Source: Myxococcus xanthus | GTDB taxonomy: Bacteria; Myxococcota; Myxococcia; Myxococcales; Myxococcaceae | NCBI RefSeq assembly: GCF_900106535.1 | Contig: NZ_FNOH01000021.1 | Span: 21,190-85,189, forward strand | Direction of reading: 5' to 3' | DNA: 64,000 nucleotides | Part shown: positions 1 through 9,200 of the stretch, in pieces | How positions within the stretch are numbered: the first letter of the stretch is position 1 | Layout: every line of letters begins with the position of its first letter | Notes under the pieces: generated by a model | What the model saw: only the letters and a program-made list of their open reading frames with translations | Databases searched by the model: none | What the model was told of the DNA's origin: nothing | Translations under genes and position numbers: made by a program

Positions 1-692
1 TAGGGCAGGTAGAGAATCTCCCCGGCCTCCAGGACGAAGTCGTAGTCGGGGACAAGGCCGCCGGGGAGCTGGTCCGCCTTGCCCCCGTGGGGCGTCAGGT
101 CGTGGGCGCTCACGACGGACCACGGGTGGCTGAGCTTCGCCGGGCTCAGCTCCGCGTCCCGCTTGGGCGAATACAACTGCCACTGCTTGCGGCCCACCAT
201 GACGGCGTGCAGGTTGTGGGCGCGGTCCAGGTGGAGCTGGGTGAAGGTGCCGCGCGGGCCCATGAAGAAGAGCTGCTCGGTGAGCTTGCGCTGGACGGCG
301 TAGTCGTCGAAGCGGACGTCCTGGTGCAGCTCCGGCAGGGTGCGGAACAGGTCATTGCCGATGAGGTAGCCCGGCGTTTCGCCGCCCTTCGCCTTCAGCG
401 TGTCGACGTACTCCTGCATGCTCATCTTCCGCACGCGGCCCACGCGCTCCACGCCGCCCGTGTCCTTGGCGTTGTATTGCAGCCACTCCACGGGGACGCT
501 CACGTCGCGGTACTTCGTGGCGAAGTAGTCGAAGGTCCACCGCTCGGCCGCGGGCCAGCCCTTCATGGCGTCGGTGAGGATGACGGGTTTATTGTTCGCT
601 TCGATGCGCTCGTAGAAGGCCCGGCGGTTGTCGAGCGGCATGCGCTCAGGAACCAGGGGTTCTGCGCCCTTATGGGCGGTGGCGGTGCTCAT
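1..692 (-). CDS. Cupin-8/JmjC-like Fe(II)/2-oxoglutarate oxygenase, C-terminus cut by window edge
   Basis: About 230 residues are visible, from an ATG at 692 running off the left edge. The N-terminal part has the 'PVILTDAMKGWPA' pattern that opens many cupin-8 (JmjC-like) hydroxylases. The core carries QLHLDRAHNLHAVMVGRKQW, in which His154-x-Asp156 is the expected Fe(II)-binding HxD pair, followed by the LYSP turn typical of the family. The second metal-binding His lies beyond the window. Such enzymes hydroxylate protein or peptide side chains using 2-oxoglutarate and oxygen. It is the last visible gene of the minus-strand operon, 22 bases after the small protein gene, so hydroxylation of the peptide product or of a carrier-bound residue is a reasonable inference. 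The fold is fairly sure; the substrate is unknown. A longer plus-strand frame at 87-878 is only a shadow. Confidence 0.8.
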   Translation of the reverse strand, partial: MSTATAHKGAEPLVPERMPLDNRRAFYERIEANNKPVILTDAMKGWPAAERWTFDYFATKYRDVSVPVEWLQYNAKDTGGVERVGRVRKMSMQEYVDTLKAKGGETPGYLIGNDLFRTLPELHQDVRFDDYAVQRKLTEQLFFMGPRGTFTQLHLDRAHNLHAVMVGRKQWQLYSPKRDAELSPAKLSHPWSVVSAHDLTPHGGKADQLPGGLVPDYDFVLEAGEILYLP

Positions 693-714
693 GGCAGCTC
701 TCCCGGGTGGTGCG

Positions 715-1038
715 TCAGGCCGCGCTCTCGCTCTGGCCCTGAGCCTTCTGCAGGCGCTCGAAGTTGTTGTCGATGCCGTGGCGCACGTCCGCCAGCATGT
801 GGATTTCGAACTCCTGGAACGCGAAGGACGGCCAGGCGCGCAGCAGCGTCAGCAGCGACTCATGCGAGTCGGCGTTGAGGATACAGAGGCCCATCTTCGG
901 GAGGACGTAGTAGGCACAGTCGAAGGTGCCGTCCTGGAGGCGAGCGCCCACCCAGTCACGGACAGCGCGGTTGAGGGCGATGGGGTCCTGGGGCTGGGGG
1001 CCCGAAGTGCGATCCTTGACGTAGACGAGGTACTTCAT
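715..1038 (-). CDS. Small 107-aa protein, possibly a ferredoxin-like (alpha+beta barrel) fold
   Basis: Read from the ATG at 1038, preceded by AAAGGAG at a good ribosome-binding distance. A longer reading from 1203 would overlap the thioesterase gene and adds residues that do not look conserved, so I prefer the short start. The protein begins MKYLVYVKDRTSGPQ and alternates beta-like and helical stretches (for example GLCILNADSHESLLTLLRAWPS and FEIHMLADVRHGIDNNFERL). This is reminiscent of muconolactone-isomerase or YCII-like dimeric barrel proteins, but I see no catalytic signature. It sits between the type II thioesterase and the oxygenase in the same operon. A tailoring or accessory role in the pathway is possible; the function is unassigned. 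Confidence 0.75.
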   Translation of the reverse strand: MKYLVYVKDRTSGPQPQDPIALNRAVRDWVGARLQDGTFDCAYYVLPKMGLCILNADSHESLLTLLRAWPSFAFQEFEIHMLADVRHGIDNNFERLQKAQGQSESAA

Positions 1039-1064
1039 CGGGAAGGCTCCTTTGAAAAGTGGGG

Positions 1065-1817
1065 TCAGCGAGTCGATGCGGGCCGCAGCCTGGTGAGGCT
1101 CCGGCGGATGTTCTGCAGCAGGCCGCGCGGCGTCTGTCGCAGGAAGAAGTGATCCCCCAGGAACGTCTGGGTGGCGAACGGACCGGAGGTGAGCTGGCGC
1201 CACGCCTCCGTCGCGTCATCGGGCACGTAGTCGTCGAAGCCGCGGAAGGCGGAGAGCGGGCACGCCAGGATGGGGCCCGGCTTCCACGCGTAGCCCTCGC
1301 ACACGGCGGTGTCCGCCAGCATGGTGGCGCGCATCAAAGTCAGCAGCTCTTCCGCCATCTCGCCCGACACGGCGCGTGACTCACCCAGGCGCCGGGCTTC
1401 GGACGCGTCGATGTCATGGGTGGCCGTGGCCGGTGTGTGGGCCTGGAGCGTGTGCGGCGCCCGGTAGCTGGCGACGAAGAGGTGCAGCGGCGCCGGCAGC
1501 CCGCGCTCGCGCAGCGCCCGCGTCAGCTCGTATGCGAGCAGTGCGCCCATGCTGTGTCCGAAGAGGGCGTAGGGCTTGTCCGTGTGCTTGGCCAGCACGT
1601 CCACCAGGGGCGCGATGACGTCCGGCAGCGCGCGCAGGGGTGGCTCGCGCAGGCGGTTCTCCCGACCGGGGAGCTGCACCGGGCACACCTCGATGTCTTG
1701 TCCCAGCTCCGCCTGCCAGGTGCGGAACAGGGAGGCGCTGCCACCCGCGTGAGGCAGACAGAACAGCCGCACCCAGGACGCCGGTGCGGGGACGTGGAAG
1801 GCCAACCAATCCGTCAT
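1065..1817 (-). CDS. Type II thioesterase (GrsT/TEII-like) for megasynthase editing
   Basis: A 250-residue alpha/beta hydrolase of the usual TEII length. It has LFCLPHAGGSASLF near the N-terminus, the nucleophile elbow GHSMG with Ser89, the acidic region LSAFRGFDDYV (Asp195/196), and the catalytic His in GDHFFL (His223). TEII proteins act in trans to clear stalled or wrongly primed acyl groups from carrier-protein phosphopantetheine arms, here presumably those of the adjacent PKS and NRPS proteins. Its ATG overlaps the stop of the glycosyltransferase gene by four bases (ATGA), which indicates translational coupling within the operon. It is not a product-releasing integrated TE, and none is visible in this window. 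Confidence 0.95.
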   Translation of the reverse strand: MTDWLAFHVPAPASWVRLFCLPHAGGSASLFRTWQAELGQDIEVCPVQLPGRENRLREPPLRALPDVIAPLVDVLAKHTDKPYALFGHSMGALLAYELTRALRERGLPAPLHLFVASYRAPHTLQAHTPATATHDIDASEARRLGESRAVSGEMAEELLTLMRATMLADTAVCEGYAWKPGPILACPLSAFRGFDDYVPDDATEAWRQLTSGPFATQTFLGDHFFLRQTPRGLLQNIRRSLTRLRPASTR

Positions 1818-3091
1818 GACCGCACCTCGCGTCCCTGTCCGCCAACGAGCTTCTGGTACACAGCGAGGTTGGCAGCCACCATGCGCGGCAGGCTGAACAG
1901 CTCCACCACGCGTTGCTGGCCGGCGAGCCCCATGCGCCGCGCCCGCTCGCGGTCCTCCAGCAGGTTGAGCTGCGCGGCAGCGAGCGACTCGACGTCCACT
2001 TCGCGCGGACCTCCCGGTGCGCCGGGGAGCACGGGGACCAGCAGGCCCGTCTTCTCGTGGTCGACGATTTCCGACGGGCCTCCGGAGCGCGTTGCCACCA
2101 GCGGTAGACCGGAGGCCATGGCCTCGATGGCCGTGTAGCCAAAGGGCTCGTAGAGCGAAGGCACCAGCGCCAGATCCGCGATTCGATGGAGCAGCCCGAG
2201 CTGCTGGCGTGGCAGTTTGCCCAGCAGCTTGATGCGGTGGCGCAGGTGCGCGTAGCGCTGGGTCAGCGTCTGCACCATCTGCGTGGACTCTCGCGAGTCG
2301 GTGCCACCGGCCAGGAGGAAGCGCACGTTGGGGCGCCGTTCGAGCACGCGCTCGGCGGCGGCGAAGATGGCGCTGATGCCCTTCATGGGATGGAGCCGAC
2401 CCGTGTAGAGGACGACCGGGTCATCCGGCGTGGCCACTGTGGCGCGCAGCCGGGCGTAGTCCTCCGGCGCGTGCGAGGGCTGGAGGAAGGGGCCCGCGTC
2501 CATGCCGCAGTGGATGGTGTGCAGCAGCGACGCCGGCATCCCATAGGTCTCCCGGATGAGCTCGCTCATGGAGTCGCTCACCGAGATGACGTTCGTCGAC
2601 CCGTCGTAGAAGCTGCGCTCCTCCTCGAGAATCTCCGGGTCGGGCGTCTGTCCCCACCATCGCTCGGCGGGCTCGGAGATGTAGTGGCTGGTCCCCAGCA
2701 CCGGCACACCGGTCTCATGGGCCAGCGCTCGCGCGGCGCGGTGGGTGTGCCACTGGTGGAAATGGATGAGGTCTGGCTTCTCCTCGTGGATGAGCTCGCG
2801 GCCTCGGTGAATCAGGTCGTCGTTGAAGACGCGGATGCCGCCCACCAGGGAGAGCTTTCCCGCCTGGGAGAGGCTGCCGCGGCTGGGCGGCATCATGTGC
2901 ACGGTGAGGTTGGGCTCGCGGAGCACGGCGGGCTCGCCGGGCGTGTACGCCAGGACGGTGACCTTGCACCCGCCGCGCGCCAGCCCGCGGGCCAGCTCGT
3001 AGACATAGGTGCCCACACCGCCGGCCACGTTCGGCGTGTACTCCATGGCCAGGAGGAGCGCCTTCAGGGGTGGGGAGATAGGAGGTGCCAT
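1814..3091 (-). CDS. GT4-family glycosyltransferase
   Basis: A 425-residue GT-B glycosyltransferase when read from the ATG at 3091 (MAPPISPPLKALLLAMEYTP). The frame stays open to 3202, but that start would overlap the PKS B gene, so I chose the internal one. The N-terminal acceptor half has the glycine-rich GGVGTYVYELARGL loop. The C-terminal half has the sugar-nucleotide region LYTGRLHPMKG and the E-x7-E signature in EPFGYTAIEAMASGLPLVAT, followed by GGPSEIV. These features place it near glycogen-synthase/sucrose-synthase-like GT4 enzymes. The gene starts 34 bases after PKS B and is coupled to the TEII gene. Glycosylation of the lipopeptide, for example on a hydroxyl made by a cluster oxygenase, is inferred. 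The sugar donor cannot be told from sequence, and no sugar-biosynthesis genes are in view. Confidence 0.9.
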   Translation of the reverse strand: MAPPISPPLKALLLAMEYTPNVAGGVGTYVYELARGLARGGCKVTVLAYTPGEPAVLREPNLTVHMMPPSRGSLSQAGKLSLVGGIRVFNDDLIHRGRELIHEEKPDLIHFHQWHTHRAARALAHETGVPVLGTSHYISEPAERWWGQTPDPEILEEERSFYDGSTNVISVSDSMSELIRETYGMPASLLHTIHCGMDAGPFLQPSHAPEDYARLRATVATPDDPVVLYTGRLHPMKGISAIFAAAERVLERRPNVRFLLAGGTDSRESTQMVQTLTQRYAHLRHRIKLLGKLPRQQLGLLHRIADLALVPSLYEPFGYTAIEAMASGLPLVATRSGGPSEIVDHEKTGLLVPVLPGAPGGPREVDVESLAAAQLNLLEDRERARRMGLAGQQRVVELFSLPRMVAANLAVYQKLVGGQGREVRS

Positions 3092-3125
3092 TGGGCTGTC
3101 TCTCAAAAAGGGTGTGGACGCGCGG

Positions 3126-6100
3126 CTAACGGCTGGCCGCGCCCTCCTTGGCGGTGAGCTCGGCCAGGATTCGCAGCAGGGCCTCCACCTCCGGGTCATC
3201 ATGGCCGGGGCTCTTGCGCTGCTCGGCTACCAGGGCCGCCAGTCGAGCCACCGTCGGCGCCTCGAACAGCGATTGCAACGGCACCGTGAAGCCGAAGGTG
3301 TCCCGCAGCCGTCCCACCACCGTGGTGGCCAGCAGCGAGTGTCCACCGAGCGCGAAGAAGTCGTCGTGGACGCCCACCGGCCGCACGCCCAACACGTCCT
3401 CCCAGATGCGCGCCACCACCTGCTGGTCCTCGGTGTCGGGAGCCACGTAGGCCACGGCCAATGCGGGGCGGGAGTAGCCCGCGGCGGGGGCCTCACCGGG
3501 CTCCTCCGTTTCGGGGACGCGCTCCGCGGACGGCGCGGCGGCCAGGGCGCGGTGCCCGTCGGGGGAGACCCAGTAGCGCTTGCGCTCGAAGGGGTAGGTG
3601 GGCAGCCCGACGCGTTGGCGCCGTGCCTCGCCGTTGAAGGCTTCCCAGTCCACATCCACGCCGGACATCCAGAGCTGTCCCAGCGCGCCGAGCAGCACGG
3701 TCGTATCCGCCTGTCGCGTGTCCGGATGACGGAGCGAGGTCACCGTGGTGGGCGCCTGCCGGAGCGCGCCAGGCTGTGACGCGAAGGTGGTCAGCGTGCG
3801 GCCGGGGCCGACCTCCAGGAGCACCTGCGCGGGTTGTAGCTGCGCGAGCCCCGCGGCGAAGCGGACTGGCTGACGCAGGTGGCGGGCCCAGTAGGCCGGG
3901 TCCTTCGCCTCGGCGGCCGTCACCCACGTGCCGGTGACGTTGGAGAGGAAGGGAATCTGCGGCGCGGACAGCTTCATCCGGCGCAGGCGCTCGGTGAAGG
4001 GCGCGACGATGGGGTCCATCATCGCCGAGTGGAACGCGTGCGAGGTGTGCAGGCGACGTGACTGGACGCCACGTGCGTCCAGCCGGGCCTTCAGCGCGTC
4101 CACGGCGTCGTCGGGGCCGGCGACCACCGTCATCGACGGCGCGTTCACCGCGGCCACGGACAGCCGCGCATCCAGCGACGACACCAGCTCCGCTTCCGAC
4201 AGCGCGACGGAGAGCATTGCGCCCGGCGGCAGGTCCTGCATCAACTGGCCCCGTGCGGCCACCAGGGCTAGCGCGTCCGGCAAGGTGAAGACGCCCGCGA
4301 GGCACGCGGCCACGTACTCACCGATACTGTGGCCCACCATGGCCTCGGGCCGCACGCCCCAGGACATCCACAGCCGCGCGAGCGCGTACTCGATGATGAA
4401 GAGGGCCGGCTGGGCCAACCGCGTCTGCTGCAACTGCCGCTGGGCTTCCTCGGCGCGGTCCGCGGCGGGGAAGAGGACCTCGCGCAGGTCCACCTTGAGG
4501 TGCGGGATGAGCCGGGTGGCGCAGTCGTCCACGTCCGCGCGGAACCCACGCTCGTTCTCGTACAAACCCTGCGCCATGCCCGCGTACTGCGCGCCCTGGC
4601 CAGGGAACATGAACACGGTGGGGCGGCTGGTGCGCTCCTCGGTGGCGGAGAGCTGCCGGCTGATGTCGCCCAGCGCCGTGAGCGTGTCCTCACGTCCCTG
4701 ACAAACGATGGCGCGGCGGTGCGGGTGGCGCCGCCTGCCCACTTGGAGCGTGTACGCCACGTCCGCGGGCTCCAGGCCCTTGTTCGCGCGGAGGTGCTCC
4801 TCCAGCCGGGAGGCCTGCGCGGCGAGCGCCGTGGGTGTGCGCGCCGACAGGATCAGGAGTTGGTGCGAGCGCGTGGACGAAACCGGAGCGCGGGAGGGCG
4901 GCTCCTCCAGGATGACATGGGCGTTGGTGCCGCCCATGCCGAAGCTGCTCACGCCGGCGCGCCGAGGCTCGCGGGCGGGTGCCTTCCACTCGCGCAGCTT
5001 CGTGTTGACGTAGAAGGGGCTCGCGTCCCAGGGGATGTTGGGGTTCGGCGTCTCGAAGTTGAGGCTGGGTGGCAGCTTGCGGTGCTTCAGCGCCAGCGCC
5101 GTCTTGATGAGGCCCGCCACGCCCGCCGCCGCGTCCAGGTGGCCCAGGTTGGGCTTGATGGAGCCCAGGGCGCAGGTGCGCGGTCCGGCGGCCTCGTCGC
5201 CGAAGGCGCGGATGAGGGCCTGCACTTCGATGGGGTCTCCCAGCGCGGTGCCGGTGCCGTGCGCCTCCACGTAGCCGATGCTCCCGGCCGATACGCCCGC
5301 GCTGCCCAGGGCCTCGGAGATGACGGCGGCCTGGCCCTCGACGCCCGGCGCGGTGTAGCCCACACGCGCGGCGCCGTCGTTGTTCACCGCGGAGCCCTTG
5401 ATGACCGCGTAGATGGGGCTGCCATCCGCCAGCGCATCTTCCAGGCGCCGCAGCGCCACCACGCCCGCGCCGCTGCCGAAGACGATGCCCTTGGCCTGCG
5501 CGTCGAAGGGGCGGCAGTGCCCGTCCGGCGACAGGATGCCGCCATCCACGTAGCGGTAGCCGCCCTGAATCTGGAGGTTGATGGACACGCCGCCCGCGAG
5601 CGCGAGGTCACACTCCTGGTTGAGCAGGCTCTGACAGGCGACGTGGACCGCGACCAGCGACGTGGAGCACGCGCTCTCGATGTTGAAGCTGGGGCCGCGC
5701 AGGTCCAGCTTGTAGGCGGCCCGCGTGGTGAGGAAGCTGCCCGCGTTGCCCAGGTTGAGCTGGAGCGGGTCCGCCGTGCGCATCAGCTCCGCGTTCCCCA
5801 TGAGGTTGAGCAGCAGGTAGGTGCTCAGGGCCTGTCCGCCGAAGACACCCACCAACAGCTCGGGAGTCGGCGCGCCATGGCCCGCGTCCTCCAATGCCTC
5901 CAGCGCGCACTCCAGGAAGAGGCGTTGCTGCGGGTCCATGACCTCCGCTTCGCGCGGCGTGTAGCCGAAGAAGGCCGCGTCGAAGCCCGCAACGTCGTCC
6001 AGCCGTGAGGCCACCTTCACGAAGTGCGGATCCTTCAGCACCTCGGTGGGCAGGCCCGCCTTGAGGACTGCCTCGTCCGAAAGCGGCTCAATGGACTCCA

Positions 6101-6206
6101 CGCCGTCGCAGAGGTTGCGCCACAGATCCTCCAGGCTGCGCGCGCCTGGGAAGCGCCCGGCCATGCCGGTGATTGCGATCTCCATCCCCGTGTTGCTGTC
6201 CGACAC
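3126..6206 (-). CDS. Type I PKS module KS-AT-ACP (PKS B)
   Basis: A 1026-residue polyketide synthase starting at a GTG (6206) with GAGGGGG just upstream. Domains in order: KS, about 8-430, with the active Cys180 in ESACSTSLVAVH and the usual EAHGTGT and LGHLDAAAG histidine motifs; AT, about 540-840, with Ser627 in GHSIGEYVAACLAG and a HAFH motif that normally indicates malonyl-CoA; then directly an ACP with Ser957 in LGGHSLLATTVV. There is no KR, DH or ER, so the product of this extension should stay at the beta-keto stage unless it is modified in trans. It lies 18 bases after PKS A, whose arginine-rich tail suits docking to this KS, so A then B is the likely order. No releasing domain is present. 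Confidence 0.95.
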   Translation of the reverse strand: MSDSNTGMEIAITGMAGRFPGARSLEDLWRNLCDGVESIEPLSDEAVLKAGLPTEVLKDPHFVKVASRLDDVAGFDAAFFGYTPREAEVMDPQQRLFLECALEALEDAGHGAPTPELLVGVFGGQALSTYLLLNLMGNAELMRTADPLQLNLGNAGSFLTTRAAYKLDLRGPSFNIESACSTSLVAVHVACQSLLNQECDLALAGGVSINLQIQGGYRYVDGGILSPDGHCRPFDAQAKGIVFGSGAGVVALRRLEDALADGSPIYAVIKGSAVNNDGAARVGYTAPGVEGQAAVISEALGSAGVSAGSIGYVEAHGTGTALGDPIEVQALIRAFGDEAAGPRTCALGSIKPNLGHLDAAAGVAGLIKTALALKHRKLPPSLNFETPNPNIPWDASPFYVNTKLREWKAPAREPRRAGVSSFGMGGTNAHVILEEPPSRAPVSSTRSHQLLILSARTPTALAAQASRLEEHLRANKGLEPADVAYTLQVGRRRHPHRRAIVCQGREDTLTALGDISRQLSATEERTSRPTVFMFPGQGAQYAGMAQGLYENERGFRADVDDCATRLIPHLKVDLREVLFPAADRAEEAQRQLQQTRLAQPALFIIEYALARLWMSWGVRPEAMVGHSIGEYVAACLAGVFTLPDALALVAARGQLMQDLPPGAMLSVALSEAELVSSLDARLSVAAVNAPSMTVVAGPDDAVDALKARLDARGVQSRRLHTSHAFHSAMMDPIVAPFTERLRRMKLSAPQIPFLSNVTGTWVTAAEAKDPAYWARHLRQPVRFAAGLAQLQPAQVLLEVGPGRTLTTFASQPGALRQAPTTVTSLRHPDTRQADTTVLLGALGQLWMSGVDVDWEAFNGEARRQRVGLPTYPFERKRYWVSPDGHRALAAAPSAERVPETEEPGEAPAAGYSRPALAVAYVAPDTEDQQVVARIWEDVLGVRPVGVHDDFFALGGHSLLATTVVGRLRDTFGFTVPLQSLFEAPTVARLAALVAEQRKSPGHDDPEVEALLRILAELTAKEGAASR

Positions 6207-6224
6207 GCTGTCCCCCTCTTGCGC

Positions 6225-9200
6225 TCAGTTCCCCGACTGGCGCCGCTGCTGGATGAGCTCCCGACGCCTGGCTCCGCGGCTTCGCCGGTCACTGGTGGTG
6301 GCCGACGCCTGTTCCTGCCCTCGGGTCAGCAGCCGGGCCATGGCGCTGAGCGTGGGGTTCTCGAAGAGCGACACCACCGGCAGGTCCTTGCCGAAGCGGC
6401 GCTTCACCTCGTTGATGACCTTCAGGCCAATCAGCGAGTTCCCACCGAGCTCGAAGAAGTTCTCGTGCAGCGCCACGCTCTCCACGCCCAGGAAGCGCTG
6501 CCAGATGTCCGCCAGCTCGCGCTCCGCCTCGTCCATGCTGGCGGGCGCCGCGCGCTCGGCCGCCGGCGCGGCGTCTGTCTCCATGGGGCCCATCAAGTCT
6601 TGGAGCAGCGAGGCGCTGCGCGCCATGGCCGCTCGGAGGTCCTCGGTGGACACCACGACGTGGGTGGGGGCCTGCGCCAACACGCGCTCGAAGACGTCCA
6701 CGCCCTCGGCCGGTGTCAGGGCATGGGCCAGCATCGCCTCCCGCATCGGGTTGGCGCCGTCCGGCATCTGCGTCGTTACGGCCTGGCCCACCTCGCGCCA
6801 GGTATCCCAGGCCAGGGAGATGATCGGCACGTTCCCCGTCGCCGCGGCCTGGTGAGCGAAGGCATCCTGGAAGGCGCACGCGGCGCAGTGGTCAATCTGC
6901 CCGGGCTCCGCCGTGTAGGCGGTGCGAGACGAGCAGAGCACGAAGAAGTCCAAGGGCGTGTCGCGCAGCAGCGCGTGCAGGATCCAGGTGCCCGACACCT
7001 TGGGGCGCAGGACGTCCTCCACGGCCTTCTGCGTGCGGAGCTGGGCCAGTCCGCCCGCGGGCACGCCGGCGGCGTGGATGACGCCGTGGAGTTCGCCAAA
7101 GGCCTGTCGCGCCTGGCGCAGCACCTCGGCCATCTGCTCGGCGTCGCCCACGTCCGCCGGGAGGACCAGGACCTCGGAGCCGAGGGCCTCTAGCGCCAGC
7201 ACCTGGCGAATGCGCTGACTCACCCGGTCCTGCTCACCGTGCTCGGTGATCCAGGTGTCCCAGGTGTCACGTTCCGGCAGGGCATTGCGGCCCACCAGCA
7301 CCAGCCGGGCCTGGACCTGCCGCGCGAGCGACTCCGCCAGCACCAGGCCGATGCCACCCAGTCCGCCGGTGATGAGGTACGTGCCTCGCGGACGCAGGCG
7401 CGACGGCGCATCCGCGGCGGGCGCGGAGATGCGTACCTGCTCGAACGACTGTTCCCAGCGGCTCGGGCCCCGGAGCGCCACGGCGCCGTTGGAGGAACCC
7501 GTGGCCAGCTCACCCACCATCCGCGCCACCAGGGCCTGGAGCGTCTTGCTACAGCGTGGGGCCTCCACGTCGATCGACCGACATGACAGGCCCGGCACCT
7601 CGTGCGGCAGCACGCGGCAGGCACCCAGGAGCGTGGCCTTCTCCGGGGCCAGCACCTCATGTCCGGTGACGGCCTGCACGCCGCTGGAGACCACCGTCAT
7701 TTGCACGGGCCCGGACGCGCTCTGGCCAGCCAGGGCCTGTGAGAGGAAGAGCAGGCTGAAGAAGCCGGTGCGCTGGGCGTGCTCCAGGCCCGCCAGTCCT
7801 TCTCCCGCGGAGTCCACGCTCCACAGGTGGACGATGCGCTCGGGCCGGCAGGAGTCCTCGGCGAGCGCATTCAGCAGCGCCGCGTAGGTCTCCGGGCGGG
7901 TTGGGTCCACTTCGAAGACGCCGTCATCCACGCGGCGGAAGTCGGAGCCCTGCGATACCCGGGTGACCCGGCCGCCGCTCTCCGCCAGCCGTGTCGCCAA
8001 GGCGTCTCCCAGCCCGCCGGTGTCGGTGAAGACGAGCCAGTTCTGGGGCGCGGCGGTGGTCGCGCGCGGTGCGAGCGTGCGCTTCCAGGATGGCAGATAG
8101 AACCAGTCCGCCGCGTCCTTGCGCCGGGCGAGCGAGACGTCGCTGGCGATCGCGATACCGGCTGCATTCGGCTCCAGCCAGTGCCGCTTGCGATCGAAGG
8201 GGTAGGTGGGCAGCACCACGCGCCGGCGCTGCTCTCCGGCTTGGAGACGCCGCCAGTCCATGGGCACACCCGCCGCCCAGAGCCGGCCCAGCGTGGTGAG
8301 GACGAAGCGCATGTCGGAGCCGGGCTCACGAGGCGCCCGCATTGACGTGAGCACCACGGTGGGCTGGCCACGCTCCACCTGCAGGCGCGCGAGCGAGCCC
8401 AGCGTCCGCCCAGGACCGACCTCCAGCAGCACGCGCGACGGGTTCTCCAGCAGGCAACGCACGCCCGGACCGAAGCGCACCGTCTGCCGCAGGTGGCGCA
8501 CCCAGTACCTCGGGTCGGTGGCCTCCTCCTCGGTCACCCATGTCCCCGTGACGCCAGAGACGAAGGGCTGCGTCGGCGTCTGGAGCTTCAGCCGCCCGAC
8601 GAAGGCCGCGAACGCCGGCAGGATGGAGTCGATGAGGTGGGAGTGCGCGGCCACGTCGATGTGGACGCGGCGGTGCTCGATGCCTCGCGTCGCCAGGTCG
8701 GCGGAGAGCGCATCCACCGAGGCGGTGTCGCCGGCCACCACGCATTGCGACGGTCCGTTGACGGCGGCCAGGGACAGGTGCTCGCCCAGCATCGGCAGCA
8801 GCTCCTGTTCGGACAGGGCCACGCTCACCATCGCGCCGGAGGGAAGCTGCTCGAAGAGGCGGCCACGCTCGGCCACCAACGCCAGCGCGTCCTCCAGCGA
8901 GAAGACACCCGCGAGGCAGGCGGCCACGTACTCGCCCATGCTGTGGCCAATCATCGCCTCGGGCCGGATGCCCCAGGACTCCCACAGCCTGGCCAGCGCG
9001 TACTCCACCGTGAAGAGCGCGGGCAGGCCCACGGAGGGACGAGGAAGGGGCGCGCCTGCGTCCGCGTCGCCCGCCGGGTACAGCACCGTGCGAAGCGACG
9101 GTCCGCCGCGGCGCTGGAAGCTGGCGGCGCACGCGTCGAAGGCTTCGCGGAAGGCGGGCTCCTTCTCGTACAGCTCCTGCCCCATGCGCAGGTGCTGCGC

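Noticed and set aside
87..878. 263-codon plus-strand frame at the left edge.
   Set aside because: It overlaps the minus-strand oxygenase and small-protein genes, both of which have recognisable features; its own translation shows no family motif.
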